A stretch of 64,000 bases of DNA from Symbiodinium natans (taxonomy: Eukaryota; Sar; Dinophyceae; Suessiales; Symbiodiniaceae). The notes under the pieces were generated by a model. It was not told the DNA's origin and did not search any database. It saw nothing but the letters and a program-made list of their open reading frames with translations. The DNA is taken from assembly GCA_905221605.1 (NCBI GenBank), contig CAJNDS010002425.1, positions 365,001 to 429,000 of the forward strand. Direction: 5' to 3'. Below, piece after piece: positions 1 through 10,641 of this stretch; positions within the stretch are counted from its first letter, which is position 1; every line of letters begins with the position of its first letter. Both the position numbers and the translations under genes were made by a program.

Positions 1-589
1 TCTTGGGTTTAAGGGTCTAGCGCGGCCGCAAAGTGTTGCCGCCTGTGGGGGTGGGGGGAGGGGGTTGAGTTGGGGAGGTTCGATGTTTGAGCTTGGGGTG
101 TAGGGTTTACTACCCCTAAACCCTAGATCCTAAACCCTAAACCCTAAACCCTAAATGCCATCAATTCTTTGCAGCCAAAGCTCCGAGACCGGTAAGGCTG
201 CAGGCCTTGTCGCCCTTTTCCTACTCCCCGGCAGCCCCGGGTTTAGGGTTCAGGGTTTAGGGTTCAGGGTTTAGGGTTTAGGGTTTAAGGTTTAGGGTGA
301 GCCATACAGGTTTCAGGGTTGTGGGCCTGCCGGGTTCTTGTTGAGAAGCCTACATTCTTTGACCACAATAAGGTCTGCACCTACGGTGGCAACTTCTTAG
401 TTTGAAGTTCCTAACCTAAACCCTAAGCAATGGCTTGTCCTCTGCCTTCGACCCTTAACATTACCCTAGACACTCAATCCTAGATTCCTAGACCCTAAAC
501 CCTTAGCCCTAAACCCTAAACCCTAAACCCTAAACCCTAAACCCTAAACCCTAAACCCTAAACCCTAAACCCTTAGCCTTCAACGCCAG

Positions 590-1203
590 GCACGGGTTCG
601 GCGTCTACACCTGGAGCGACAAGAGGAGCTTCGTCGGCTATTGGCAGGCCCGGGAGCGGTTTTCTTTGCCGCCTTGGGCTTAGGGTTTAGGGTTTAGGGT
701 TGAGGGTTTAGGGTTTAAGGTTTAGGGTTCGGAGCAATGACATCAGGGCGTGGGGGAAGTGGGGAGGGGGTGGGGGGGGTTCTCGAAATACGCATGCCAC
801 ATAGGCTTGATGGGAGGTTTTTACAACGCGGGATATAGCATTCAGGTCACCTATTTCGGGGAACACCCATTATCGTAAGGGTTAACAGTATTGCAAAGAA
901 GTTGTGAAACTGGCGTGCAGGGCAAGTGCAGATGACGGCAATGTCCATCTCGTTCCTTCCGTGGACGCCGTAAGTCCCCTAAACCCGAAGTCCTAAATCC
1001 CAAGCCCTCAGCTTCCTAGGTAGGATAAGGGGGGACCCTTAAAAGGGAACCCTTCTTAACCCTCTTCCGGCTCTCTTAGACTCTTAGACAGGGACCTTAA
1101 TCAGAGGGTCTATATCTCCAAGGGTCCCCCGAATCCTATCCCCTAAAGCTGTCTCCATCGAGCCTGGAGCCTGGCTTGCAGGACGGCAAGCAGCACGGGG
1201 CGG
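590..1203 (+). CDS. MORN-repeat protein, partial (two joined exons)
   Basis: Exon 590-647 reads HGFGVYTWSDKRSFVGYWQ and is preceded by CAG and followed by a GC donor. Exon 1182 to about 1203 starts DGKQHGAG after a pyrimidine-containing TTGCAG acceptor. Both meet at phase 0, giving the pattern YWQ|DGKQHGAG, the classic MORN repeat (GxW-x-DGKxHGxG). MORN proteins often tether to membranes or scaffold the cytoskeleton; the role of this one is inferred only from the repeat. The intron between holds TTTAGGG units and an inverted-repeat element. A third island near 1955-2013 contains GYWEKGQLVG in one frame and would suit another MORN unit, but another frame is open too and I could not fix its junction. 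The island at 936-974 ends in a GTAAGT donor but does not fit the phase. Start and end of the gene are not visible. Confidence 0.5.
1019..1143. repeat. Inverted-repeat (MITE-like) element
   Basis: The left end GGTAGGATAAGGGGGGACCC is mirrored on the right by GGGTCCCCCGAATCCTATCC. It lies in the intron between the two MORN exons. No coding capacity. Confidence 0.5.
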
Positions 1204-2471
1204 GTGTTGGGGGCCTGGTGCTGCGCATGGTGGCATGGGGTTTAGGGCTCAGGGGTTAGGGTAGGGTTTAGGCTTTAGGGGTTAGGGCTTAGCTAAAGGC
1301 TCCCGTGTAGTACCTTTTTGGGGTGGTAGTACTAGAACTCTCTGATAATTCACCCGAAAAAGGAACTACATTAGAGCCTTCAGGCAGGGTCTGTTTCGGT
1401 CTTTCATCTTTGTTAAATCCTTGTAAGCTCTTTAGGGCACAAGCGTCAGAGACGCGGTAAGGCACTGTATAGCTTGGGGGTTTTAAGGTCTGTCAAAGGG
1501 TTGTTTAGGTTATTTAGGGTTTAAGGGTAGTAGGGTGTTATAGGGCTTGAGGCTTTATTGTGTTAGGAATCCGGGTCTTACGGCTTTGTATTGCTTTGAT
1601 ATGGTCTTCTAGCGGATTTAGGGTTTTAGGGTTGAAGGTGCATGCAAGTGGGCCGCTCTAACGTAATCCCCTCCCCCTGATTTTATCCCCCCCCCCCGCC
1701 CCCCCTACCTCCACATATGAAAAACCCCACCCCTTTACTCTAACATGACTATAGTGTAAGTATTTGATATTAGGGGTAGGGGGGGTTTAATATGATTAGG
1801 GTGCAAAAAGTGGCATTGAAAGCTCTAAAGTCCGAGAGGCCTATGGCCCAAACCCGGTTTAGGGTTTAGGGTTTATGGGGTTTGGGGTTTGGGGTTTGGG
1901 GTTTAGGGTTTAGGGTTTAGGGTTTAGTCCTCGGATTGTTTAGGGCGCTGAGGTCATTCGAAGCGCTGAGGGAACTGAGCTCAAAGCTGGCTACTGGGAG
2001 AAGGGGCAGCTTGTCGGCTAAGGAGGGTTTAGGGTTTAGGGTTTAGGGCTTAGGGTTTAGGGTTTAGGGTTTAGGGTCCCTTTTCAGCCCCTTTAAGCAA
2101 CAAAGGGCACCCTGTTGCTGGACAACCTGAACCTTTCAGGACAACCTGAACCTTTCAGGTTCAGAGCCCCTGAGGCCCAAAACTCCTGAAGGGGCCCAAC
2201 CTACTGCTCGCAAACCCCGGAAGGATCCTAGATGTAAGCAGGGTTTAGGGTTTAGGGTTTAGGGTTTAGGGTTTAGGGTTTAGGGTTTAGGGTGTGGTTT
2301 GGGGCTTGGGGCTTGGGATTTTGGGGGCCTGGAAGCCACATGGTTTGGGGTTGAAGGCATCACCATCGCCGGCCGACAGCTGCCAGTGGGGTTCCTGGCA
2401 CAGGATAGGCAGTTGGCAAAGTCCAAGCTGCTGTGGTTGGCAAAGTCCAAGGCTGCTTTGTATTGCTAGAC

Positions 2472-2557
2472 TTAGTAGTAGAGTAGGTAACCTTTAACCT
2501 TTTTGGGGTAGTATATTCCCCGTAATAATCCCAAAGGTTAACCTTTAAAACCCCTAG
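2472..2557 (+). mobile_element. MITE-like palindrome, family C (copy 1)
   Basis: GGTAACCTTTAACCTTTTTG on the left is mirrored by CAAAGGTTAACCTTTAAAAC on the right. The copy at 6023-6108 is nearly identical and in the same orientation, which marks a dispersed family and not a chance hairpin. Confidence 0.65.
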
Positions 2558-4078
2558 GTACTGGACAACTAAGTAGAGACTCGGAGTCGCAAGTCAGCAT
2601 CCCCAAACCCTCAACCCCCAAACCACAGCCCCACGTGGCGTGCGACGTGTGCTGCAGACACAGCACACCCGAACTCGCACCCCCCCCCCCCCCCGAAGCT
2701 CTGCGTAAGCACCAAAACGGATTGATGCGGAATGCGGAGGATCTTTGGCAGCAATGTGGTCGTGCTTTCAGGTTTGTCCAAAACTAGCTAGCGGCCCTAA
2801 TCTCTGAGCTACAGAATATTTTGTATTTGCGCTTCTCAGCCCGGGCATATGATCTTTCAGAGGCTTCTAAAGAAGGGTGTTCCAGAAACAACAGTTAGTT
2901 CAAGCCGCCCTAAACCCTATATTCCACAAGTCAGAAAGTCCAAGCTCGCGGTTCCTGGGTCAACTATTTCCTCTTCAGAAGGGGCTTCTCTTACCAGAGC
3001 CCAAAGTATTCCTAAAATCCTGCAGGCCCTGCAAACCCCATAAACCCTGAAGCCCTAGCGAAACTCCAGCATCCTAAGCCCAACACTCAAGCTCGTGACG
3101 AGTCGCGCATACGTGCGACGAGCGGCCACCAGGTTCACATACTCATACACGCAGCGTGCATCCTGACCCTAAACCCTGAACCCTAAACCCTAAACCCTAA
3201 ACCCTAAACCCTAAACCCTAAACCCTAAACCCCTGCCCCCCAAAAGCAGCGGTGGAGGTTTGGCTGAGGGTTCAGGCTTATGGTTCGCAGTGTCGAACAG
3301 TGCACACCTGAACAACCCTATCAACACTAACAGCCCTACCCCTACGAACGCTATACAACCGAAACCCTATCAACCCTAAACACTGAACCCAACCCTGAAC
3401 ATTGCCCAAGCATCGACCCCCTTTGGGGCCCCCTTATACCCTAAAACCCGAAAACATCTGCCATGACCCCTTGCGTACTCTTCAAGGTTTGGGGTTAACG
3501 GGTTTGGGGCTATTGAGGGTGTGTACGGCTTCGATGTAAAATGGTTTGCAGTTTATGGAGTTTTGGGTTTATAGGGTGTGTCGTTCATAGGGTAGCTTTT
3601 GGAGCTCATTGGGTTGAACGCACGTTTATTGTTCATGCAGGGTTCGTAGGGTGAGTTGGGCTTATGAGTCTCACAGGGTTTATAGGATTCGTGAGTTTTG
3701 CATTGATACAGTTTGGGGCTAAAGAGCCCTAAACCCTCCGCAAGCCCTCAATCCTAAACCCCGAAGAAGCCCATAAGCCCTGGAAAAGGAAGAGAAGAAA
3801 CAGAACCGCCGGGGTTTGCAAAGGGTGTTGGGGTTTAGGGTTTCGTGTTTAGGGTTTGAGGTTTGGGGTTTTGGGGTTTGGGCTTTTTTTTCGAGGGTTC
3901 AACCGGGTAAGCCCTAAGCCCCAATTAAGCCCTTTATCGATCCGCCGTCACTTGCTGTTCAAGGCAAGGGGAACTCAACCCAGCAACATGAGCCATGTGA
4001 GGTGAACTCCATGACATGTAAGCCAAATCCCCTTGAAGCCCCTGCCTTCAAATGAGAAGCTGAAGCCCTGAAGGGGGG

Positions 4079-4184
4079 TAGGGTTTAGGGTTTAGGGTTT
4101 AGGGTTTAGGGTTTAGGGTTTAGGGTTTAGGGTTTAGGGTTTAGGGTTTAGGGTTTAGGGTTTAGGGTTTAGGGTTTAGGGTGT
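4079..4184 (+). repeat. TTTAGGG array
   Basis: About fifteen nearly perfect TTTAGGG units. It is interstitial: unique sequence lies on both sides, so this is not a chromosome end. Confidence 0.95.
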
Positions 4185-4473
4185 AGCGTTTAGGGGTTTA
4201 GGGTTTAAGGTCTAAGGTTTCAGGGCTGAACAGCAAAAAAAGAGGCCCCGCTATAATCCCTGAACACAAAAACCCAAAAACCCAGCCTCTTCCTCCATCT
4301 CATCACACGGCTCCTGATACAACGGTCCCTCAGCAAAACCTAAGCTCTTAACCCTACACCCCCAAGGCCCTAACCTGAAGCCCCTACAGCCCCCTACAGC
4401 CCCCTAAAGCCCTTAAGGCCCTAAACCTCTAAACCCCAACTCCTAAACCCCAAGCCCTCAATCTGAGGGTAGC

Positions 4474-4545
4474 TTCATGGGCCCTTGATGTACATAAGGG
4501 GTATACCCTTTTAAGGGCCCATATTAAGGGACCATGCAACTACCC
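4474..4545. mobile_element. MITE-like palindrome, family E
   Basis: ATGGGCCCTTGATGTACATA... is mirrored by ...TTAAGGGCCCATATTAAGGG. Related copies with the same GGGCCCATA core lie at about 9676-9763 and 62745-62873, and a half copy near 11452-11483. Confidence 0.5.
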
Positions 4546-5145
4546 TAAACCCTAAACCCTAAACCCTAAACCCTAAACCCTAAACCCCAAGCCCTAAACC
4601 CTAAACCCTAAACCCTAAACCCCAAGCCCTAAACCCAAATGCTTCGACCATTGGCCGGCTTGGCCTGGAGCCTCGGCTCGTCGTGGAGCCTCGCCCGGGC
4701 AGAGTGCCCCAGCCACGCCGCTCGACAGCTCAAGGGGTTTAGGGGGTTGGAGGTTTAGGGTTTAGGGTTTAGGGTTTAGGGTTTAGGGTTCAGGATTCAG
4801 GGTTCAGGGTTTAGGGTTTAGGGTTTAGGGTTTAGGGTTTAGGAGGGGGTTTAGGGGTTGAGGGATTTGGGGTTGGAGGTTGCAGGTTCAGGGGTTTATA
4901 GGACAGTTTAGGGGTTTAAGTGACCTTTTGTGGTTTTGGGGGGTCTTGGGGTTTCGGGCCCATAGGGTTTAGGGCAAGACTGCGCGGTTTAGGGGTTGAG
5001 GGTTTGGGGGTTTCAGGTCGGGGTGTTTAGGGTTGCAGGCTCAGGGTTTTTGGGCGTGCGTGGGTTTAGGCTCGAGGGGTTTTGGATTGAGAGTTGAGGT
5101 GTTCTGGGGTGGAGGGTTCCCTTACCCTGAACCCTAAACCCTAAT

Positions 5146-5234
5146 TAAACCCTAAACCCTAAACCCTAAACCCTAAACCCTAAACCCTAAACCCTAAACC
5201 CTAAACCCTAAACCCTAAACCCTAAACCCTAAAC
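5146..5234 (-). repeat. CCCTAAA array flanked by AATTA
   Basis: About twelve perfect CCCTAAA units. The array is bounded by CCTAATTAAACC on the left and AAACTAATTACAGG on the right, a small inverted border suggesting it moved or expanded as a unit. Confidence 0.85.
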
Positions 5235-6022
5235 TAATTACAGGGTCTAAAGATCTGCGGTCTCGGGTGAAGGGTTTCAGACTTGGGAGGTCAGGGTTCT
5301 GAGATTTTTCGGGGGTGTAGGGCTTAGAGGCTTAGGCCTGAGCTCCGAGATGTCAGCATCGCAAAGAGCCGCAAAGTTTCCCTACGTATGTGGTGCGTCT
5401 GGGGGGGGGGGGGGGGGGGGGGGGGTTAAGGGTTTTAGGTTGGGATGTCCCCCCCCTTTATACTAACTGTCCTTACCCAAACCCGTCCCAATACTCAGGA
5501 GAAGCTGAAAACGCGTGGTTTAGGGTTTTGGGTTTAGGGTCTAGGATTCTGGGTTTGGAGGTTTAGGGTTTAGAGGTTTGGGGTTTCAGGGTGGAGGATC
5601 AGAATTTCAGAGCGTTGAAGCGTCAAAGTTCGCTTTGTGGGTGGACGTCTAGGGCTTTAGATGGGCTCAGGGAAGTTTAGGGTGTTGGGGGTTCTGGGGT
5701 TGTCTCATCACTTCTAAAGAAACCAACTCCTTCTGTCCATTGAACCGTAAGCCGCCCAAGGTCGGAGACCCGCATCTTTCATCCTTCGCGCTCTGCTGCC
5801 AAGCGCAAAAGCCTGCGTCCACGGAGAAGTCCCACGCATGAACCTTGTCCGGACTCTCCTTGGGTTTAGGGTTTAAGGTTTAGGGTTTAGGGTTTAGGGT
5901 TTATTGTTTAGGGTTCAGGGTTCAGGGTTTAGGGCTTTAAGCATCTCATTCAGGAATGTGTTGGGTTGTTTCGGAGTATTTCAGAGAGATTTAGAGGCGC
6001 CACCCTATGCTACGGATCTCAG

Positions 6023-6108
6023 CCTAGTAGTAGAGTAGGTAACCTTTAACCTTTTTGGGGTATTATATTCGCCTTATAATCCAAAAGGTTAACCTTTAAA
6101 ACCCCTAG
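6023..6108 (+). mobile_element. MITE-like palindrome, family C (copy 2)
   Basis: Near-identical to 2472-2557 (same terminal GGTAACCTTTAACC inverted repeats and the same flanking AGTAGTAGAGTA). Non-coding. Confidence 0.65.
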
Positions 6109-7969
6109 ACCCTAAACCTTAAACCCTAAACCCTAAACCCTAAACCCTATGCTACGGATGTCGGTGTGGGTCGGAGGAAGCCTGTCCACAGGGTTTGTCT
6201 GGACTGCACGGGCCTTGGATGTTAATCGATCTGGAAATATGGAAGGGTTTAGGGTTTAGGGTTAGGGTTTAGGGTTTAGGGTTTAGGGTTTAGGGTTTAG
6301 GGTTTAGGGTTTAGGGTTTAGGGTTTAGGATTTACAAGGTTCAATAGGGCCCGAAAGGATTGAGTTTTGGGGAGGATTTCGGAGTGTGCGAGTTGCGTTC
6401 TTTTGGGCATTCGTTTGTCTGATAGGCTTCACACCTCAACCGCTTCTGATGCGAAAAGGGTACCCCCTTTTTTATCCTTGGGTTGCTGCGGGACAGAAGG
6501 CTCCAAAGCCCTAAACCCTAAACCCTAAACCCTGAACCCTGAACCCTGAACCCTGAACCCTAAACCGACGGTACCTCTAAGATAACTCTAAGGCCGGTTC
6601 TCGAACATGTTGCCTAATTTTCAGGGTGCCCCAACAGAGGACCACTTTTGTGACGAACATCTTAAAAGGATCTCTGATATAGGGGTCGCAACATATAATT
6701 ACTCGCAGTATTTTCTTGGGGTCCCTTTATAAAATTATACCACAATAACCCCCCTCCCCCCAAACAAAAAAAAAGTTCTAATGATTAAGGCCCCTATAGT
6801 ACACAACGCGCGCTTTTGAACGGCAAGATTACGGCTGCTTGAACTGCCAAGGCCGCGAACTCAGAGATCCCATCGCCTTTTTGAACATCCGCACGCCCTA
6901 ACATACCCCGAACTCTACACCCCTAAACCCAAAAACCCTAACCCTACTAAACCTAAGTCTACCCCCTTAACCCCAAACCCTAAACCCCAAAACCCTAACC
7001 CTAATTATTATTAAATCTCCACCCGAAACCCAAAACCCCACCGAACCCCCACCCCCCCCCCCCCCCCCCCCCCCCCCGGCCCAGGCGACGGCGCGTGGGA
7101 CTGCGAAGGGCTCTTGCAGTGCCAGCTGCAGGCGCCTTGCCTACGCATGGGGGGCGCGATGCCGTGTTATGCTTTGGACATCCTGCTATCTCAGCAATTC
7201 GAGGGGGTGTACTTTGAACCTGTACATGCCAGCCACTCTTGCTAACCATGCATGTTGCACACCCGACGCATAAACTTAAGCTCACTGCTCAAGCTCACTG
7301 CTCACTGTAAGAACAGGTAGTGCACATAGCTTAACGGTCGCTTCTTGCGGTGATCTTCCAATCCATCATTCCTAATTAATCAGTAGGGTTGAAAGGGCAC
7401 CCAATCGAGTATGTTGCTTGGGGAATCTGTTTTTTCATCTATCCCTTTTTTATGGAAGACGCCTCTGTGAGACACCAATATGTTTTTAGCAGCCGTAGGG
7501 TTTAGGGTTTAGGATTTTTAAAGGGCTTAGGCTTTTTAGGGGTTAGGGTTGAGGGTGTAGGGTGCCTACTGGCTCACATGGTCTGGTCTGGTGTTTTCGG
7601 GGCTTTGGGGACGAAGGGGATTTCTGCGCAAAAGCTGGCATTTGGCAACTGTCGAGATGCCAGACCTAAACCCTAGAATTTTAAGCCCTACCCTAAACCC
7701 TACACCCTAAACCCTAAACCTACACCCTACACCCTAAACCCTAAAACCCTCAAACCCTAAAACCCTAAACCCTAAACCCTAGACCCTAGACCCTAGACCC
7801 TAGACCCTAGACCCTAGACCCTAAACCCTAAACCCTAAACCCTAAACCCTAAACCTTAAACTCAAACCTTGAGCCCTAAACAAAGTTCGGAGGAGGTGGC
7901 CCAAGCGCCAGATGTGCTGACGGAGCGCCAAGCCCCAGGCGACCCTGAAGTCCTCTCACTGCCCCATGT

Positions 7970-8135
7970 AGGGTTTAGGGTTTAGGGTTTAGGGTTTAGG
8001 GTTTAGGGTTTAGGGTTTAGGGTTTAGGGTTTAGGGTTTAGGGTTAGGGTTTAGGGTTTAGGGTTTAGGGTTTAGGGTTTAGGGTTTAGGGTTTAGGGTT
8101 TAGGGTTTAGTGTTTAGGGTTTAGGGTTTAGGGTT
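7970..8135 (+). repeat. Long TTTAGGG array
   Basis: More than twenty TTTAGGG units with a single TTAGGG deletion variant near 8041 and a TTTAGTG variant near 8107. A second array follows at 8351-8437. Confidence 0.95.
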
Positions 8136-10641
8136 TCGGTTTAAGGGTTTAGGGTTTAGGGTTTTGGGTTTCGGGCTACAAGGGTATGCAGGGTACAGTA
8201 CACAAAGGTCACGGGGCTTGTAATGTGGGCTTATGGAGTTGTATACGAATAAGGGCTTCAAGTTGTTTTTGGTTTCCCTTGTCTACGGAATCAACTGGGG
8301 GCTGATGCGGTGCAAGGCTTAGGGTTTATAGGGCTTTGGGGTTTAGGGTGTGGGGTTTAGGGTTTAGGGTTTAGGGTTTAGGGTTTAGGGTTTAGGGTTT
8401 AGGGTTTAGGGTTTAGGGTTTAGGGTTTAGGGTTTAGGTCTGCGGGGTTTATAGGGGGCTGGGCTTCATAAAGCTTTGTAAACGCCTGGGCGGGGGGGGT
8501 TGATCGAAATCAGGTGCCTCTTCGGCTCCCTAAGTAGAACAGAGACCGGAAAAGGCTCATACCTGGAGACATGAGTGAAGATGCGCTGGATTGTGTTAAA
8601 TGCTCTTACTCGGGTTTCTGGGCGGAACCCAAGCAAACCCTCAACCACAACCAGACCTTGCAGAACTCGACAATCAAGAAGTGAAACTTTGCGCAGAAGG
8701 CAAGAAAAGAGGGGAAACCCGTCTACACAGGGTTTAGGTATTTAGGTGCAACAAGGATTGTCAGGTCACCCCCAAACCCAAACCACAAAAGCGAGGACCC
8801 TGTAATCGCCACCTGATAGCTTGATTATCATCGCATCCATATGTTGGTGCTTGGGGTAACCAAGTACGGAGAAACCATCCCAACAGAGCCCAAAACAGCC
8901 CTACCAACCCTACCCTAGACACCCCGAAAAGCCGGTGACGGATGTTTCGGGAGAGCTCAACCTCAGGAGAGCCATTCTACGGAGGGCGAAAAGCCTTCAA
9001 AGGCGAATTGCTTAGGGAACTTACCCTAAATCCGAAACCCTACACCCCACACCCTAAACCCTCGGAAAGGCTAGGGGACTCGTGAACACGAGCGAGAAAG
9101 CCGCCAGGGGTGGCGGAGATGCGAGTCTACTTTGACCACCTCATGGGCATCTACCTGACGGGAGATCCCCAGGATGCACCAGGAGGTTGGGGTTTAGGGT
9201 TTTGGGTTTTAGGGTTTAGGGTTTACAACTTTGCGTAAGAACCCCACATAAAATAATCATATATTCTTCCTTATAAGCGTAATAAAGGGATTGTTATTTC
9301 TATTTTTTGGGGTTCTGGAGCAAATAGTAGTTTAGCGGTTGATTTAGGGGTTTAGTATTTAGGGTGGTAGGATTTACGGATGAAGAGGTTTAGGGTTGTA
9401 GGATCTAGAGATTTGGGGTTTTAGTGTTTCTACGATTCTGGCTCAGGGTTTGCAGCAGGATTGAAGGACGCCGTGGTTCCTTTAAGGGATGAGATTCCCA
9501 GATGCCCTACCAAGATGGAGAAGGCGCTGGTTGCGGGGTCATAATAGGCTGAGGGGCCAGCCCTGGTGCCAAGATGTGAAGCAGAGAAGAGAAGTTGCGG
9601 GTTTAGGGTTTATGCGGTATAGGTTTATCATGGGCGCCGAATATGGTCCCTTGCCCTCTTCACAGGGTTCTGATGTATGGGCCTTTGAGTATTAGCGGGT
9701 ACATGGGGGCTATAAGGGGTGCCATTTCTAAGGGCCCATACTTGGGGATCGTGCAACATCCCTGGGCTTGGGATTCAACATGGTGTCCCGGGTAGTGTGA
9801 TGATCAGATGAGTCGGGGGCTTCGGCAGGTCTTGAAGGCTTCGGGTTTGGGATTCAGGGTTTTGGGTAGTTAGGGTTTCGACATCTTTCTTGCATCTGAG
9901 GAGATCCCAGATCCTGTCTTTCTGGACATCGAGCACGCCCCAACGCTAATTTAGGGTTCAGGATTTAGGGTTTACCCTAAAGCCTAAGGACTCTTTTTGT
10001 TGAGGCTTTTGGGCCCAAATGCCTTCTTTTTGAAGGTTTTTCGGGCTATTTTAAGAGCCTAAGGGAAAGGGTAAGAAGACATCCTCCCAAACCCTCAGAC
10101 CCCGACAAAACCCCCACTGTACAAGAACCCTAAACCCTAACCCTAAACCCTCAACCCTAAACCCTAAACCCTAACCCTAAACCCTATGACCCCTTTGTAG
10201 AAGCCCAGAATAGTATATGAGGAACAGCTCGGCTTCCTGGTTCTTTGCAGGGGCGCAGGGAATTGAGTACCTTCTATTCCCCGCTATTGCGTTCTAAGGG
10301 ACTTCACACCTGCTATCCCAAGGCCCTAAACTCCAAACCCTCCTTTCAAAAGCCCTCCGTGCCCCGAACTCCCCCTTTCCGAGGTCAGGGACCCCAATAT
10401 AGACCCCCAAAATAGTGAGACTCCCTTGCAATCAGGACCCCAATAAGGTACCCCTAAACCCTAAACCCTAAACCCCAAACCCTAAACCAAAAAAGTCTAA
10501 ACCCTAAACCCTAAACCCTAAACCCTAAACCCTAAACCCTAAACCCTAAACCCCAACAAGGTACCCCTAATCAACCAGGTCATCCCCAGCATCTTCTTGG
10601 CCATGGCTGCATCCATGCCGACAGCTTCTCCGGATCTGCAG

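Larger units (their letters stand above)
2014..10641. other. Repeat-rich stretch without an assigned gene
   Basis: About 8.6 kb of alternating TTTAGGG and CCCTAAA arrays, long G or C runs (26 G at 5401-5426; C-run near 7050-7077) and palindromic elements. Several short islands look coding on the + strand but could not be joined: 7117-7220 (open frame after CTCTTGCAG), about 7880-7968 (frame rich in E, P, V), 9120-9170 (frame with RVYFDHLMGIYLTGDP) and 9900-9955 (frame EIPDPVFLDIE). The last two may be upstream exons of the FkbM gene that follows. I see no RNA gene. Confidence 0.5.

Noticed and set aside
936-974. Island with CAG|G acceptor and GTAAGT donor as an exon of the MORN gene
   Set aside because: Its phases do not fit between the two MORN exons, which join to each other without it; left unassigned.
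7001-7285. Minus-strand 94-codon frame
   Set aside because: Its C-terminal half is a C/G homopolymer and repeat; the same DNA has a better + strand island after CTCTTGCAG.
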